A stretch of DNA of 64,000 bases from Polyangiaceae bacterium (GTDB lineage: Bacteria; Myxococcota_A; Polyangia; Polyangiales; Polyangiaceae). Shown piece after piece: positions 9,450 to 19,127 of the stretch. The stretch spans positions 62,001 to 126,000 of the forward strand of contig JAICQO010000005.1 in NCBI GenBank assembly GCA_025937835.1, written 5' to 3'. Within the stretch, counting starts at the first letter, position 1. Each line of letters starts with the position of its first letter. The translations under genes were made by a program, and so were the position numbers. The notes below the pieces were generated by a model. The model was not told the origin of the DNA. It saw only the letters and a list, made by a program, of their open reading frames with translations, and did not search any database.

Positions 9450-11075
9450 ATGAAGCTGACGCTCACGGACCTGCTCAAGCGCGCACTGGCCGTGGGTGCG
9501 CTCGAGGTGAAGCTCGTGCCCGGGCGCCGCACGATCGTCGTGCTCCCGCAGGGTGAGAGCGAAGTCAAAGGCGAGCCACAGACCCCGGAACGGATCCACG
9601 AGCTGCTCGCCCCGGTGATCACACCGGAGGCCAAGCGGGCGCTGAGCTCCGGCTGGGCAGAGTGGGAGTTCCAGCTCGAGGGGCGCGGCCCCGTGCGCGT
9701 GGGCGTCGAGGTGAAGCTCGGCCTGCCGCACGTCACGCTGTTCCTCGATCGCTGCGACACGCCGTCGGCGCCCACGCACGAGCCGGTGCGTGACGAGCCA
9801 CGGATCGCCGAGCCAGCGCGCCCGGAGCCGGCCGCGATCGCGCGGATCCAGCCCACCCAGCGCGCCGTCCCCGCAAACAGCCTGGCCGCCGAGGAAGCCG
9901 CGCGGGCTCGCTCGGTGCTCCCGACCCAGCCGTCGCTGCCGCCGAGCGAGCTCAAGTACGAGGCGCAGATGAGCGCGGGCTCGACCTCGGAGATCGATCG
10001 GCTGCTGCTCACGATGCTGTCGATGCGCGCCTCGGATCTGCACATCTCGACCGGCTCGCCGCCGATGGTGCGCGTGGACGGCGAGATGCGGGCCGTGCCC
10101 GGCTACGACGTGCAGACCGCCGAGTCCGTGCAGCGCATGCTGTTCCCGATCGTGCCGCCGCGGAACCGCGAGGAGTTCGCCAAGACCCACGACACGGACT
10201 TCGCCTACGAGCTCGAGGGCAAGGCCCGGTTTCGCGCGAATTTGTTCGTGGATCTGCGCGGCATGGGCGCGGTGATGCGCGTCATCCCGAGCAAGATCCT
10301 GAGCGTCGAGGATCTGAACATCCCGAAGGAGCTGCTCGCCCTTTGCCACCTGCCGAAGGGCCTCGTGCTCGTCACGGGCCCGACCGGTTCGGGCAAGTCC
10401 ACGACGCTCGCCGCCCTCATCGACTACATCAATCGCAACCGCAGCGATCACATCATCACCATCGAAGATCCGGTCGAGTTCGTTCACCCGAACAAGAAGT
10501 GCCTGATCAACCAGCGCCAGGTCGGCGAGCACACGGACTCCTTCAAGCGCGCTCTGCGAGCCGCGTTGCGCGAAGATCCGGACATCGTGCTGCTCGGCGA
10601 GATGCGCGATCTCGAGACGATCGCGATCGCGCTCGAGACCGCCGAGACCGGGCACCTGGTGTTCGGCACGCTGCACACGTCGTCGGCGCCGGGCACGGTC
10701 GACCGCATCATCGACCAGTACCCCGCCGAACAGCAGAACCAGATCCGCGTCATGCTCGCCAACAGCTTGAAGGGCGTGATCAGCCAGATGCTGTGCAAGA
10801 AGATCGGCGGAGGGCGCGTCGCGGCGCTCGAGGTGATGCTGGGCGTGCCGGCGATCAGCAACCTGATCCGCGAGTCCAAGATTTTCCAGATCCCGTCGGT
10901 GATGCAGACCGGCAGGAAAATCGGCATGTGCCTGATGAACGACAGCCTGTTCAAGCTCGTCAAGGACGGCCTCGTCACCCCCGAAGAAGCCGTCGCGCGC
11001 GCGAACGACAAGCCCGGGCTCATCTCGCTGTTTCAGCAGGCCGGCATCAAGTACGAAGTGCAGCCCGCCGCCTGA
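9450..11075 (+). CDS. PilT/PilU-type twitching ATPase with additional N-terminal domain
   Basis: ASDLHISTGSPPMVRVDGEM, Walker A GPTGSGKSTT, IVLLGEMRD, GHLVFGTLHT; ATG at 9450 gives about 175 extra N-terminal residues. Confidence 0.92.
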   Translation: MKLTLTDLLKRALAVGALEVKLVPGRRTIVVLPQGESEVKGEPQTPERIHELLAPVITPEAKRALSSGWAEWEFQLEGRGPVRVGVEVKLGLPHVTLFLDRCDTPSAPTHEPVRDEPRIAEPARPEPAAIARIQPTQRAVPANSLAAEEAARARSVLPTQPSLPPSELKYEAQMSAGSTSEIDRLLLTMLSMRASDLHISTGSPPMVRVDGEMRAVPGYDVQTAESVQRMLFPIVPPRNREEFAKTHDTDFAYELEGKARFRANLFVDLRGMGAVMRVIPSKILSVEDLNIPKELLALCHLPKGLVLVTGPTGSGKSTTLAALIDYINRNRSDHIITIEDPVEFVHPNKKCLINQRQVGEHTDSFKRALRAALREDPDIVLLGEMRDLETIAIALETAETGHLVFGTLHTSSAPGTVDRIIDQYPAEQQNQIRVMLANSLKGVISQMLCKKIGGGRVAALEVMLGVPAISNLIRESKIFQIPSVMQTGRKIGMCLMNDSLFKLVKDGLVTPEEAVARANDKPGLISLFQQAGIKYEVQPAA

Positions 11076-11093
11076 CCTCCGCACGAAAGCGGG

Positions 11094-12815
11094 TCAGCGC
11101 AGCAGATCCAGCCGATCCGCGATCCCCTCGTAGCGCTCGGGGTTCTCGGAGCCGACGTCGAGATCGAAGGCCACGCGGTGCCCCTCGTCCGGAGCGAGCT
11201 CGCCCGCGATCGGCTGTGCGGTTTCTACGAGCACCGTGGGCGGCGCCGCCACAGGGCGCGTCGGGTCGAGCGCGCGCTCGAGGCCGCGGATCTTGAGCCC
11301 GAGGTTCTTCTGCGTGACCTTCCCCGCGTTGAACACGCAGGCGCTGGCGCGGCGCCGCGCGCCGTTCCCCTCCACCTTGAGCTCGCAGACCCGAAGCTCG
11401 GATTGCGCCTGGATCAGCCGGGTCAGGTAAGGGGCTTCGTCGTCGCGCAGCGCCTCGCGCAGGGACAAGGTGCTCTCCCTCGCGCGCGGATCACCGAGGA
11501 AGCTCAGCAGCATGGCTCCGTGCAGGCGGACCGGGCGATTTCTGGCGGACAAGAGCTCGAACAGGCGCTGCGTGGGCGCTGCGTCTTCGCCGTTCGGTCC
11601 GATCGTGCCCTTCACCGAGTTCACGACCTCCGCCTCCGTGCCTTCGGCCTCGACGCTCCACTTGATGGCTTGCCCGGGGGCGAGCGTGCCTTCGTAGAAC
11701 AGCGAGCGATTCGAGACCTGAGTGCGGCGTGTGGAGGGCGGGGGATCGCGCTCGTAGAACAGCACCAGCAGCGAGACCTCGTCGATCGCGTCCTTCGAGT
11801 TGTTGATCACCGCGACCTCGAGCTCCAGGTACTGCTTCCGGGCGCTCTCGTCGGCGCCGCGGCCGCGCCGCACGCGCTCGGAGAAGGTGATGATCTGCAG
11901 CCTGGGTAGCGGATCGGACCAGAGCAGCGAGTCCGAGCGCGCGCAGCGGCAGTCCCCGGTCGCGACGGCTCCGGCGGGCGCTCTGGGCGTTTCCGCCGCG
12001 GTCGCGGTTGCGGCGACGGCGGCTCTCTGCGCGGGCGCCTGGGCCTTGGGTGGTGTGGCCTGGGTCGGCTGCAGAGAGGCGCTGCGCTCTTCCGAGCGGC
12101 GCTCCGCCACCTGGCTGGTCGTGACCCAGCGCGCGACCAAGAGCACGCTGAGCGCTCCGGCGCTGAGCGTGATCACGATCGCGAACGTGGTCTTCGGCAT
12201 CATGCCCTGCAGGCGCTCGATGTCGAAGGCGGCCTTGTTTCTGGGGGGCGGCGCGGGGAGCCGTACCAGCGTCGGCAGGTAGTGCCCGAGCTCCATGCTG
12301 AAATGAGCGAGCGCGAGCGCGTTGGGGTTGTCGTCGAAGCGGCGATCGACCAGAAAGCCCAGGCCGATCACCGACAGCGCGCTGATCGCAGAGATCAGGA
12401 TCGCGGCGAGCGCGCTGGTCTCGGGTGAGAGCCGCACCAGCGTGGCGCCGAGGATCAACGCGACCGACAGCGCCGCCGCGCCCGCTCCGAGCCGCACCAG
12501 CATCCGCCGCCGAGCGAGCTCGGGCGTGGGCGCGGCGCTGCCGCTCGCGAAGTTCATGAGCAGCATGCGGTTCAGCGGCGTCAGCTTCGGCTCGAGCGCG
12601 ATGAACACCCGCTCGCCCTCGAGCCGCGCCTCGTTGACGTTCGACCAGGGCACCGTCAGGCCCGTGCCCGAGGTCAGCGCCCCGGGCGCGTAGCCCTCGC
12701 GAAACGCGCCCACGCCGAGGTACGCCACGAACAACCCGTGGGGCGTGCATTCGACCTCTACGGCGCCAACGGCGTTGGAGCGCTCGTTGGCCACCGCCAC
12801 CGCGCGGTATCTCAT
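11094..12815 (-). CDS. Large hypothetical membrane protein (573 aa)
   Basis: Long ORF with several hydrophobic segments and an extended C-terminal soluble region; family not recognised. Confidence 0.7.
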   Translation of the reverse strand: MRYRAVAVANERSNAVGAVEVECTPHGLFVAYLGVGAFREGYAPGALTSGTGLTVPWSNVNEARLEGERVFIALEPKLTPLNRMLLMNFASGSAAPTPELARRRMLVRLGAGAAALSVALILGATLVRLSPETSALAAILISAISALSVIGLGFLVDRRFDDNPNALALAHFSMELGHYLPTLVRLPAPPPRNKAAFDIERLQGMMPKTTFAIVITLSAGALSVLLVARWVTTSQVAERRSEERSASLQPTQATPPKAQAPAQRAAVAATATAAETPRAPAGAVATGDCRCARSDSLLWSDPLPRLQIITFSERVRRGRGADESARKQYLELEVAVINNSKDAIDEVSLLVLFYERDPPPSTRRTQVSNRSLFYEGTLAPGQAIKWSVEAEGTEAEVVNSVKGTIGPNGEDAAPTQRLFELLSARNRPVRLHGAMLLSFLGDPRARESTLSLREALRDDEAPYLTRLIQAQSELRVCELKVEGNGARRRASACVFNAGKVTQKNLGLKIRGLERALDPTRPVAAPPTVLVETAQPIAGELAPDEGHRVAFDLDVGSENPERYEGIADRLDLLR

Positions 12816-12997
12816 CGGGGCGGCGGGAGCCTAGTACGAAGCGCGGAGCTTGCGAAACGCGCCCGCGACCGTCGACGAAAAATTCACTCGAAAGAGAACC
12901 GATACCCGACCGAAACTGGCGTCGCGCGAGTCTGCACCCTACAGCGACACGCGCGTTCTCCTGGCTCCGTGGCGGACGGGAGAACCGTGAAACGTTG

Positions 12998-13034
12998 CCG
13001 GCACCCCGGGTTTCCTGAGCACCCGGGGTGCCGG
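12998..13034. repeat. Perfect 14-bp inverted repeat, 9-nt loop
   Basis: CCGGCACCCCGGGT-ttcctgagc-ACCCGGGGTGCCGG. Confidence 0.85.
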
Positions 13035-13062
13035 GTAGTTTGAAGGAGATCGAGGCGCGCTC

Positions 13063-13199
13063 GGCACCGGAAACCAAAACCAGGTGGCCGACCCTAGAGC
13101 CGGCCGGCGCGGTCTGGCTAAAGGCAAGAGGAGCGCGCGGCGGGTCTGGCACCGAAACCCGAAAACCAAACTCAAGCACCGAAACCAGAAACAAAACCC
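13063..13199. repeat. Three degenerate copies of GCACCGRAAACC-type repeat
   Basis: GGCACCGGAAACCAAAACC (13063), GGCACCGAAACCCGAAAACCAAA (13148), GCACCGAAACCAGAAACAAAACCC (13176). Confidence 0.6.
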
Positions 13200-13969
13200 A
13201 CCACGTGCTGCTCGATCAGCTCGAGGTCGTAGTCGAGCGTCGCGACATGGAACGAGCGCTCGAGCACGAGCTCGGTCGTGGTCGCGGCCGTCAACAGGCC
13301 GAGCAACGCTCGCGAGTTTTCGGGATCCACACTGTGATCTTGGCGTGAGTAGACGACCAGCACCGGGCAACGCACGCGGGCGAGCCCTTCGCGGATCCGC
13401 GGCAGCTCGCGCGTGAACGAGTTGCCCGCGGCCGTCGGCATCCAGCCGTAGGCGTGTTCGCTCACGCCGGGTTTGGCGATGTCGTCTTTGCGCAACCCGG
13501 CGAGCGCGGCGGGTGCGCGCGGCAAGACGCGCTCGAGCACCGGACCGAGCTTCAGCGCCAGCCGTTGTCGATCCAGGATCTGCGCGTTGATCGAGACGAC
13601 GCCCGCGAGCTTCGGGTGCCGCTCCGAAGCCGCGATATCCAGCGAGATGGCGCCGCCCATCGACAGCCCCACCAGCACGACCCGATCGGCCTGGTTCGAG
13701 AGCCGTTCGACCGTGGCGTGCGCCGCCGAAAGCCAGTCGGAGTAGCGCGTGCGCGCCATGTCCTGCTCGCTGGTACCGTGGCCCGGAAGCCTCGGCAGCT
13801 CGAGCCGGAAGCCATGAGCCGCCAGGCGCTCTGCCAACGGGCGGAGCGAGATCGGGCTGCCGGTGATGCCGTGGATCAACGCCAGCGCCGTGCCGGCGCG
13901 CGCGCCCTCGCCCGGAGCGTAGAAAGCCTCGGCGCCGGGCAAGACCCGATGTTCGACGACCTGGTTCAT
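13172..13969 (-). CDS. Alpha/beta hydrolase (carboxylesterase/lipase-like)
   Basis: HGITGS, nucleophile elbow GLSMGG, catalytic-like D (YSRQDHSVD) and H (RSFHVATLDYD). Confidence 0.9.
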   Translation of the reverse strand: MNQVVEHRVLPGAEAFYAPGEGARAGTALALIHGITGSPISLRPLAERLAAHGFRLELPRLPGHGTSEQDMARTRYSDWLSAAHATVERLSNQADRVVLVGLSMGGAISLDIAASERHPKLAGVVSINAQILDRQRLALKLGPVLERVLPRAPAALAGLRKDDIAKPGVSEHAYGWMPTAAGNSFTRELPRIREGLARVRCPVLVVYSRQDHSVDPENSRALLGLLTAATTTELVLERSFHVATLDYDLELIEQHVVGFVSGFGA

Positions 13970-13976
13970 CGGGAGC

Positions 13977-15050
13977 TCAAAAGAGATTGCCCTGGCGCGT
14001 GTCGCCGCGCTCGCCCCGGTAATCGAGCCCGAGGTGCTCGTAGGCGCGACGCGTCGCGATGCGACCTCGCGGCGTGCGGCCGAGGAAGCCTTGTTGCAAG
14101 AGGTACGGCTCGTACACGTCTTCGATGGTATCGCGCGGCTCGGCGAGCGCCGCCGCCAGCGTCTCGACACCGACTGGCCCGCCCTCGTAGTGCTCGATCA
14201 GGATACCGAGCAGGCGCCGATCCATCTCGTCGAGCCCGCTCTTGTCGACGCCCAGCCGCTCGCAGGTCATCTCGACGATGTGCGCGTCCATCTTTCCGCT
14301 GCCCTTGACCTCGGCAAAGTCGCGAACGCGGCGCACCAGACGGTTGGCGACGCGGGGCGTGCCGCGCGCGCGGGATGCCAACATGCGCGCTCCCTCGCGA
14401 TCGCAGTCGAGACCGAGCAACAGCGCGCTGCGCTCGATGATGCGCTCGAGCTCCTCGGGCGGGTAAAAGTCGAGGCGGATCGACACGCCGAAGCGCTCTT
14501 GAAGCGGCTTCGTCAGGAGGCCCGTGCGGGTGGTGGCTCCGACCAACGTGAACGGCCGCAAATCCAGGGTGATGCTCTCGGCGAAGGCGCCGTCCCCGGT
14601 CGCGACGTCGATCCGAAAGTCCTCGATCGCCGGGTACAGGAACTCTTCGACCGCGGGATTCAGGCGGTGGATCTCGTCGATGAACAGGATGTCGCCGCGC
14701 TCGAGCCGGGTCAGGATGCCGGTCAGTACGCCCTTGTGCTCGATGGCCGGGCCGCTCGTCACGAACAGCTTCACGCCCATCTCCTTGGCCAGGATGTTGG
14801 CGAGCGTGGTCTTGCCGAGACCCGGAGGTCCGGACAGCAAGATGTGATCGAGCGGCTCCTTGCGCTTGCGCGCCGCCGCCACGTACACCCGTAGGTTGTC
14901 CTTGTGCTTTTCCTGGCCGACGAAGTCGTCGAGGCTGCCAGGACGGAAGATGCGATCGAAGCGCTCTTCGTCGCTCTGCGTCACGCCGCCCACGAGCCGC
15001 GCTTCGGAGCTCTCTTCGGGGGACTCGGAAGCGCCGGCTTTTTTGGCCAT
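13977..15050 (-). CDS. ruvB: Holliday junction branch migration helicase RuvB
   Basis: RPGSLDDFVGQEKHKDNL, GPPGLGKTTLANILAKEM, DEIHRLNPAVEE, GATTRTGLLTKPLQERFG. Confidence 0.98.
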   Translation of the reverse strand: MAKKAGASESPEESSEARLVGGVTQSDEERFDRIFRPGSLDDFVGQEKHKDNLRVYVAAARKRKEPLDHILLSGPPGLGKTTLANILAKEMGVKLFVTSGPAIEHKGVLTGILTRLERGDILFIDEIHRLNPAVEEFLYPAIEDFRIDVATGDGAFAESITLDLRPFTLVGATTRTGLLTKPLQERFGVSIRLDFYPPEELERIIERSALLLGLDCDREGARMLASRARGTPRVANRLVRRVRDFAEVKGSGKMDAHIVEMTCERLGVDKSGLDEMDRRLLGILIEHYEGGPVGVETLAAALAEPRDTIEDVYEPYLLQQGFLGRTPRGRIATRRAYEHLGLDYRGERGDTRQGNLF

Positions 15051-15099
15051 GGAGGGCGCGACTCTACCTCGTGTGCCGAGGTTTTTCGAGCACCTTGGC

Positions 15100-17007
15100 C
15101 TAGCCCGCCGTGGGACCAGGCGGCGGCCGCGTGCTGGTGCTGGACAACGGGGTGCCCTCGGGGATCGCGTGCAGCGTCACGCACAGCGCGCCGCCGCCAC
15201 CCTGATTTTTGCGGCGCACGACCTCGAGCTTGCCGTTGTGGAGCTCGGTGACGGCGCGCGCGAGGCGTAGCCCGAGCGCCAGCCCCCGGTGTTCGCCGGC
15301 TTCGGGATCGCGGTTCGGATCGAGCATGGCCTCGAGCCGCGACACCGTGAAGCGCCGCGACAGGATCTCGACCTCGATCCGCACTCGATCCTTCTCCGAG
15401 CTCGCGAGCAACCGCACCGTGGGAGACTCGGTGGTGCGCAGCGCGTGCGCGACGAAGGTGGCGAGCGCGCTCGGCATGCGCACGCGATCCACGCGCAGGA
15501 ACCGATTCGGACCGCTGATCTCGATGACCACGGGCGCATCGCGATCGGAGGCGAGCTCGCGGCCCTTTTGTGCGGCCTCGTTGAGCAGGCTCGCCACGTC
15601 CATCGGATCGAGCACGAGCGTGAGCTGGCCGGCCTCGACGCGCGCCGCGTCCAGGATCGTCTCGATCAGCACCAGCAGCTCCCGCCCGCGGCGCTCGATC
15701 AAATCCAGGCTCTCGACCTGGCCGGGCGTGACGTTCTCCATCTTGCGCGCGAGCTCGGTGAAGCCGAGGATCGCGTTGAGCGGCGCCTTGAGGTCGTGGC
15801 TCACGCTCGCGAAGAACAGACCGCGCATGCGAACCGCGCCCTTCCGGGCCTCGATAGCGCGCTCCTGGGCGATCGCGAACACGCGGAAGCGCTGCGCCAG
15901 GCGATCGATGGCGCGGCCGAGATCGGCCACCACGCGGAACCGCGCCGAGCGCAGGATGCGCGTGCTGCCGCTCAGCACGGCGTCGGTGCCGAGCTCGCGC
16001 ACGTTGCGGGTGGCGCCGCGCAGATCCCGCGCCAGCGTCGCGCCCAGCGCGGTGCCGAGGAAGCCCGCGATGCCGGTCGCGATCAGCGCCACGAACACCG
16101 CGAAGGAGCTCAGGAACCCGACCGTCGAGCCGCTGAAGCGGACCTCGGCGCTGCCCTGCTCGAGCGGTGCGCGGAGCACGACCACGCCGTCGTCGCTGCG
16201 CGTCACGGAATAGCCGACCTTCGACGGATCGAGGCGAGCCGTAAAGCCGCGGGCGCGACCGCGCTCGAGCGCGGCCGCGATGCCCGCGTTGCGAACGACG
16301 CCGGGACCCGATTCGAGGGCGGCGCGCGCGAACACCCGCGCCGTCTCCTCGCGGTCGCGCTCGTCGGCGCGGCGCACGTGGGCGTTCACGACCAGCGCCG
16401 CGCCGATCGCCAGGAACACGACGGGCATCGTCACCGCCGCCAGCATGCGCCGTGACAGCCGCTGCTCGATGCGCCCCTCGTGCTCGGCCTCTTCCACGAC
16501 CTCGCGCATGATCTCGTGCGGCGCGAGCTCCAGCGCCCCGAGGAAAGCAGCGCGCACGAGCACGTACAGCGGCAGCGAGGTGACCGAGATGATCACGAGC
16601 CCGAGCAGGCACAGCGTGATGCCGGCGGTCAGATCCAGGAGCGGCGGGCGGAGGAGCGTGGTCGATACCACGATGCCGACGATCGACGGCACGAGCCAGA
16701 ACGTCAGGGTGCGCTGGGGCTCGCTCGACAGCTCGCGGAGCTGGTGCGGCTCGATCGCCGCCGAGCCCACGGCCAGCGAGCGCAGCAGGTAGCGGTAGGG
16801 GATGAACCGAAACACCACGTACAGGCAGCCGACTACGCTGCCCGCGATCATGCCGATCGCGAGCGTGGCCGCGCCCTGGATCGCGATCGGGCCGCTCAGC
16901 AGCAGAAGGTGCGGCGCGAGCACGCCGACCACCGCGGCCGCGCCCAGCGAGAAGCCGAGCTCGATGCCGATCACGCGCGGGCGCAGGCGGGTGGCAGCGG
17001 CGCTCAT
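15100..17007 (-). CDS. Histidine-kinase-like membrane protein with degenerate ATPase domain
   Basis: HisKA-like SVSHDLKAPLNAILGFTEL; N-box and G1 box not recognisable, G2-like RGLALGLRLARAVTELHNG remains; start ATG 17007 overlaps upstream stop. Confidence 0.82.
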   Translation of the reverse strand: MSAAATRLRPRVIGIELGFSLGAAAVVGVLAPHLLLLSGPIAIQGAATLAIGMIAGSVVGCLYVVFRFIPYRYLLRSLAVGSAAIEPHQLRELSSEPQRTLTFWLVPSIVGIVVSTTLLRPPLLDLTAGITLCLLGLVIISVTSLPLYVLVRAAFLGALELAPHEIMREVVEEAEHEGRIEQRLSRRMLAAVTMPVVFLAIGAALVVNAHVRRADERDREETARVFARAALESGPGVVRNAGIAAALERGRARGFTARLDPSKVGYSVTRSDDGVVVLRAPLEQGSAEVRFSGSTVGFLSSFAVFVALIATGIAGFLGTALGATLARDLRGATRNVRELGTDAVLSGSTRILRSARFRVVADLGRAIDRLAQRFRVFAIAQERAIEARKGAVRMRGLFFASVSHDLKAPLNAILGFTELARKMENVTPGQVESLDLIERRGRELLVLIETILDAARVEAGQLTLVLDPMDVASLLNEAAQKGRELASDRDAPVVIEISGPNRFLRVDRVRMPSALATFVAHALRTTESPTVRLLASSEKDRVRIEVEILSRRFTVSRLEAMLDPNRDPEAGEHRGLALGLRLARAVTELHNGKLEVVRRKNQGGGGALCVTLHAIPEGTPLSSTSTRPPPGPTAG

Positions 17008-18494
17008 AGGCCGTCTCCGAGGTCCGACTCCGAAATGGCCGGCAAGCGCACGGAATCCATGGGCCGGCTCGGTGGGGGCGGCGGCTGCGACGGCAGGACC
17101 ACGCGGAACATCGAGCCCTTGCCGAGCTGGCTCTGCAGATCGATGAAGCCGCGGTGCATCTGCACCAGGCGGCGCGTGATCGCGAGGCCCAGGCCCGTCC
17201 CGACGCGCCGGCGCCGGGCGTCGCGCGACTGCCAGTACTCCTGGAAGATGGCCTCGTGCTCCGAGGGCGCGATCCCGGGTCCGGTGTCGATCACCGAGAT
17301 CGACGCGCCGCCGTCGCGCGGATCCACGCGCACGTGCACGCTGCCCTTGTCGGTGAACTTGACGGCGTTGCCCACCAAATTGCCGATGATCTGGCGCACG
17401 CGGCGCGGGTCGGCGAAGGCCGTGGCGGCGCCGCCCGCGACGTGGATGTCCAGCGACTTCGATTTGGCCGTGACCTCCGCCTCGCGCACGACCTCGACCG
17501 CGATCGGGTAAACGTCCACGGTGCGGCAATCGAGGCGCAGCTCTCCCGACTCCAGCGCCGAAAGATCGAGGATGTCGTCGATCAGCGCGCGCAGGTGGCC
17601 GCCGCTATTTCTGACCTGCTCCAGGTTCTCGCGCGCGTCCTCGGTGAGCGGGCCGTCGACCTCGCTCAGCAGCACGTCGGCGAAGCCCAGGATCGCGTTC
17701 AGCGGCGTGCGCAGCTCGTGGCTCAACGCCGCGAGGAACGCGCTGCGATCGCGATCGTAGGCGAGCGCGCCCATCAAGTCGTGTCGGTAGGCGTTCTCCG
17801 CCGCCATGAAGCGGTCGACCAGCACGTTGAAGGCGCTGGTCAGGACGCCGATCTGATCCACCGAGCGCACCGGGATGTGCTTGCCTGCGGGATCGGCGCC
17901 CTCGGCGGCGACCTCGACGATCCGATTCATCACGAAGCGCACGTCGGACTTCACGTCGCGGGCCAGCGCCAGCGCCACGAGCGCCGCGGCGCTCACGAGC
18001 AGCGCCGCGAGCGCGGCCACGGAGGCCACCAACGAACCGGTCGCGAACGGCGTCTCGGGGGCCGCAACCAGGGCGATCAGGCTCAGGTTCTGGTTGGGCG
18101 AGGCGAGCGGTGTGGCCGTGAAGCGCGCCGGCCCGAGCTCGGTGCGGGCCTCGCCCTCCACACGCACCAGCAGGTCGACCAGCTCTTTCTGCTGCGGCGC
18201 CCCGGACGACACGTCGGCGACGATCGCGCCGTCCTGTTGGACCAAGATGAGCTCCGCGCCGGAGCGGTCGGCGGCGCGTTCGACGAGCGGCTGGCGATCC
18301 TCCTCCGGCGTCGCGCTCAGGCGAGCGGCGAGCGTCTCGGAGAGCACCCGGCTGCGGAGCTGGGCGGAGGCGTCGCTCTGGGCGCGCAGGTGCGCGGTGC
18401 CGAGCGCCGCGATCGAAGCTGCAGTGGCGGTGCCCACCAGCACCACCACCGCGGGTGCGAGCACCAGGAACGGGAGCTTGATGCGACGTTTCAA
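17004..18494 (-). CDS. Membrane sensor histidine kinase
   Basis: LSHELRTPLNAILGFADVL, N-box IIGNLVGNAVKFTDKG, G1 DTGPGIAPSE, G2 GTGLGLAITRRLV. Confidence 0.93.
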   Translation of the reverse strand: MKRRIKLPFLVLAPAVVVLVGTATAASIAALGTAHLRAQSDASAQLRSRVLSETLAARLSATPEEDRQPLVERAADRSGAELILVQQDGAIVADVSSGAPQQKELVDLLVRVEGEARTELGPARFTATPLASPNQNLSLIALVAAPETPFATGSLVASVAALAALLVSAAALVALALARDVKSDVRFVMNRIVEVAAEGADPAGKHIPVRSVDQIGVLTSAFNVLVDRFMAAENAYRHDLMGALAYDRDRSAFLAALSHELRTPLNAILGFADVLLSEVDGPLTEDARENLEQVRNSGGHLRALIDDILDLSALESGELRLDCRTVDVYPIAVEVVREAEVTAKSKSLDIHVAGGAATAFADPRRVRQIIGNLVGNAVKFTDKGSVHVRVDPRDGGASISVIDTGPGIAPSEHEAIFQEYWQSRDARRRRVGTGLGLAITRRLVQMHRGFIDLQSQLGKGSMFRVVLPSQPPPPPSRPMDSVRLPAISESDLGDGL

Positions 18495-18510
18495 GACCGA
18501 CGCGCCCGGT

Positions 18511-19122
18511 TCAGCGCTCGTCCGTGGCCAGGCGCGCGAACAGAGCGTGGTCGAGCCAGCGCGAGCCGACCAGCTCGGCCTGGCGTGCGATGCCCTCGAA
18601 GTGGAAACCGAGCCGCTGGATCACGCGCAGGCTCGGCAGGTTGTCGGTCGCGGCCGCGCAGCGGATCCGGTGCAGACCGACCCGCGTGAAGCCGAATTGG
18701 AGCAAGCCGTTGGCCGCTTCCGTCATCAGCCCGCGCCCGACCGCGTCGCGGCGCAGCCAGTAGCCGAGCTCGCACGAGCGGTGCAGGTGCACGCAGGCGT
18801 CGAGTCCGACCACGCCCAGCAGGCCCTTGCTGGTCTTGTCGCGGATCGCGAAGCGCAGCGCGCGCCCCGCATCCCAGTCCACGGCGCACGCCTCGGCGTA
18901 ACGCAGGCTCGCTTCGGGGGTGTTGTTGTACGGGACCCACGGCAGCCAGCGCTCGAGGTGCCAGCGCGAGCCGTCGACCGCTTCCCACAACTCCTGGCCG
19001 TCCGGAGCGTCGATCGGCACCAGCAGGAGACGCGAGGTCTCGACCGGGGAGCGGCGCAGCCCCGTGCGCAGCGGGATCACGAGAGGCTGGGTCGCGGGAA
19101 CGGAGGCGGGGGCGCTCGGCAT
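18511..19122 (-). CDS. GNAT family N-acetyltransferase (RimJ/RimL-like)
   Basis: ETSRLLLVPID...LGYWLRRDAVGRGLMTEAANGLLQFGF...IRCAAATDNLPSLRVIQRLGFHFEG. Confidence 0.9.
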   Translation of the reverse strand: MPSAPASVPATQPLVIPLRTGLRRSPVETSRLLLVPIDAPDGQELWEAVDGSRWHLERWLPWVPYNNTPEASLRYAEACAVDWDAGRALRFAIRDKTSKGLLGVVGLDACVHLHRSCELGYWLRRDAVGRGLMTEAANGLLQFGFTRVGLHRIRCAAATDNLPSLRVIQRLGFHFEGIARQAELVGSRWLDHALFARLATDER

Positions 19123-19127
19123 TCTCG

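Noticed and set aside
9321-11084. 587-aa minus-strand ORF
   Set aside because: Antisense to the PilT-type ATPase; shadow ORF
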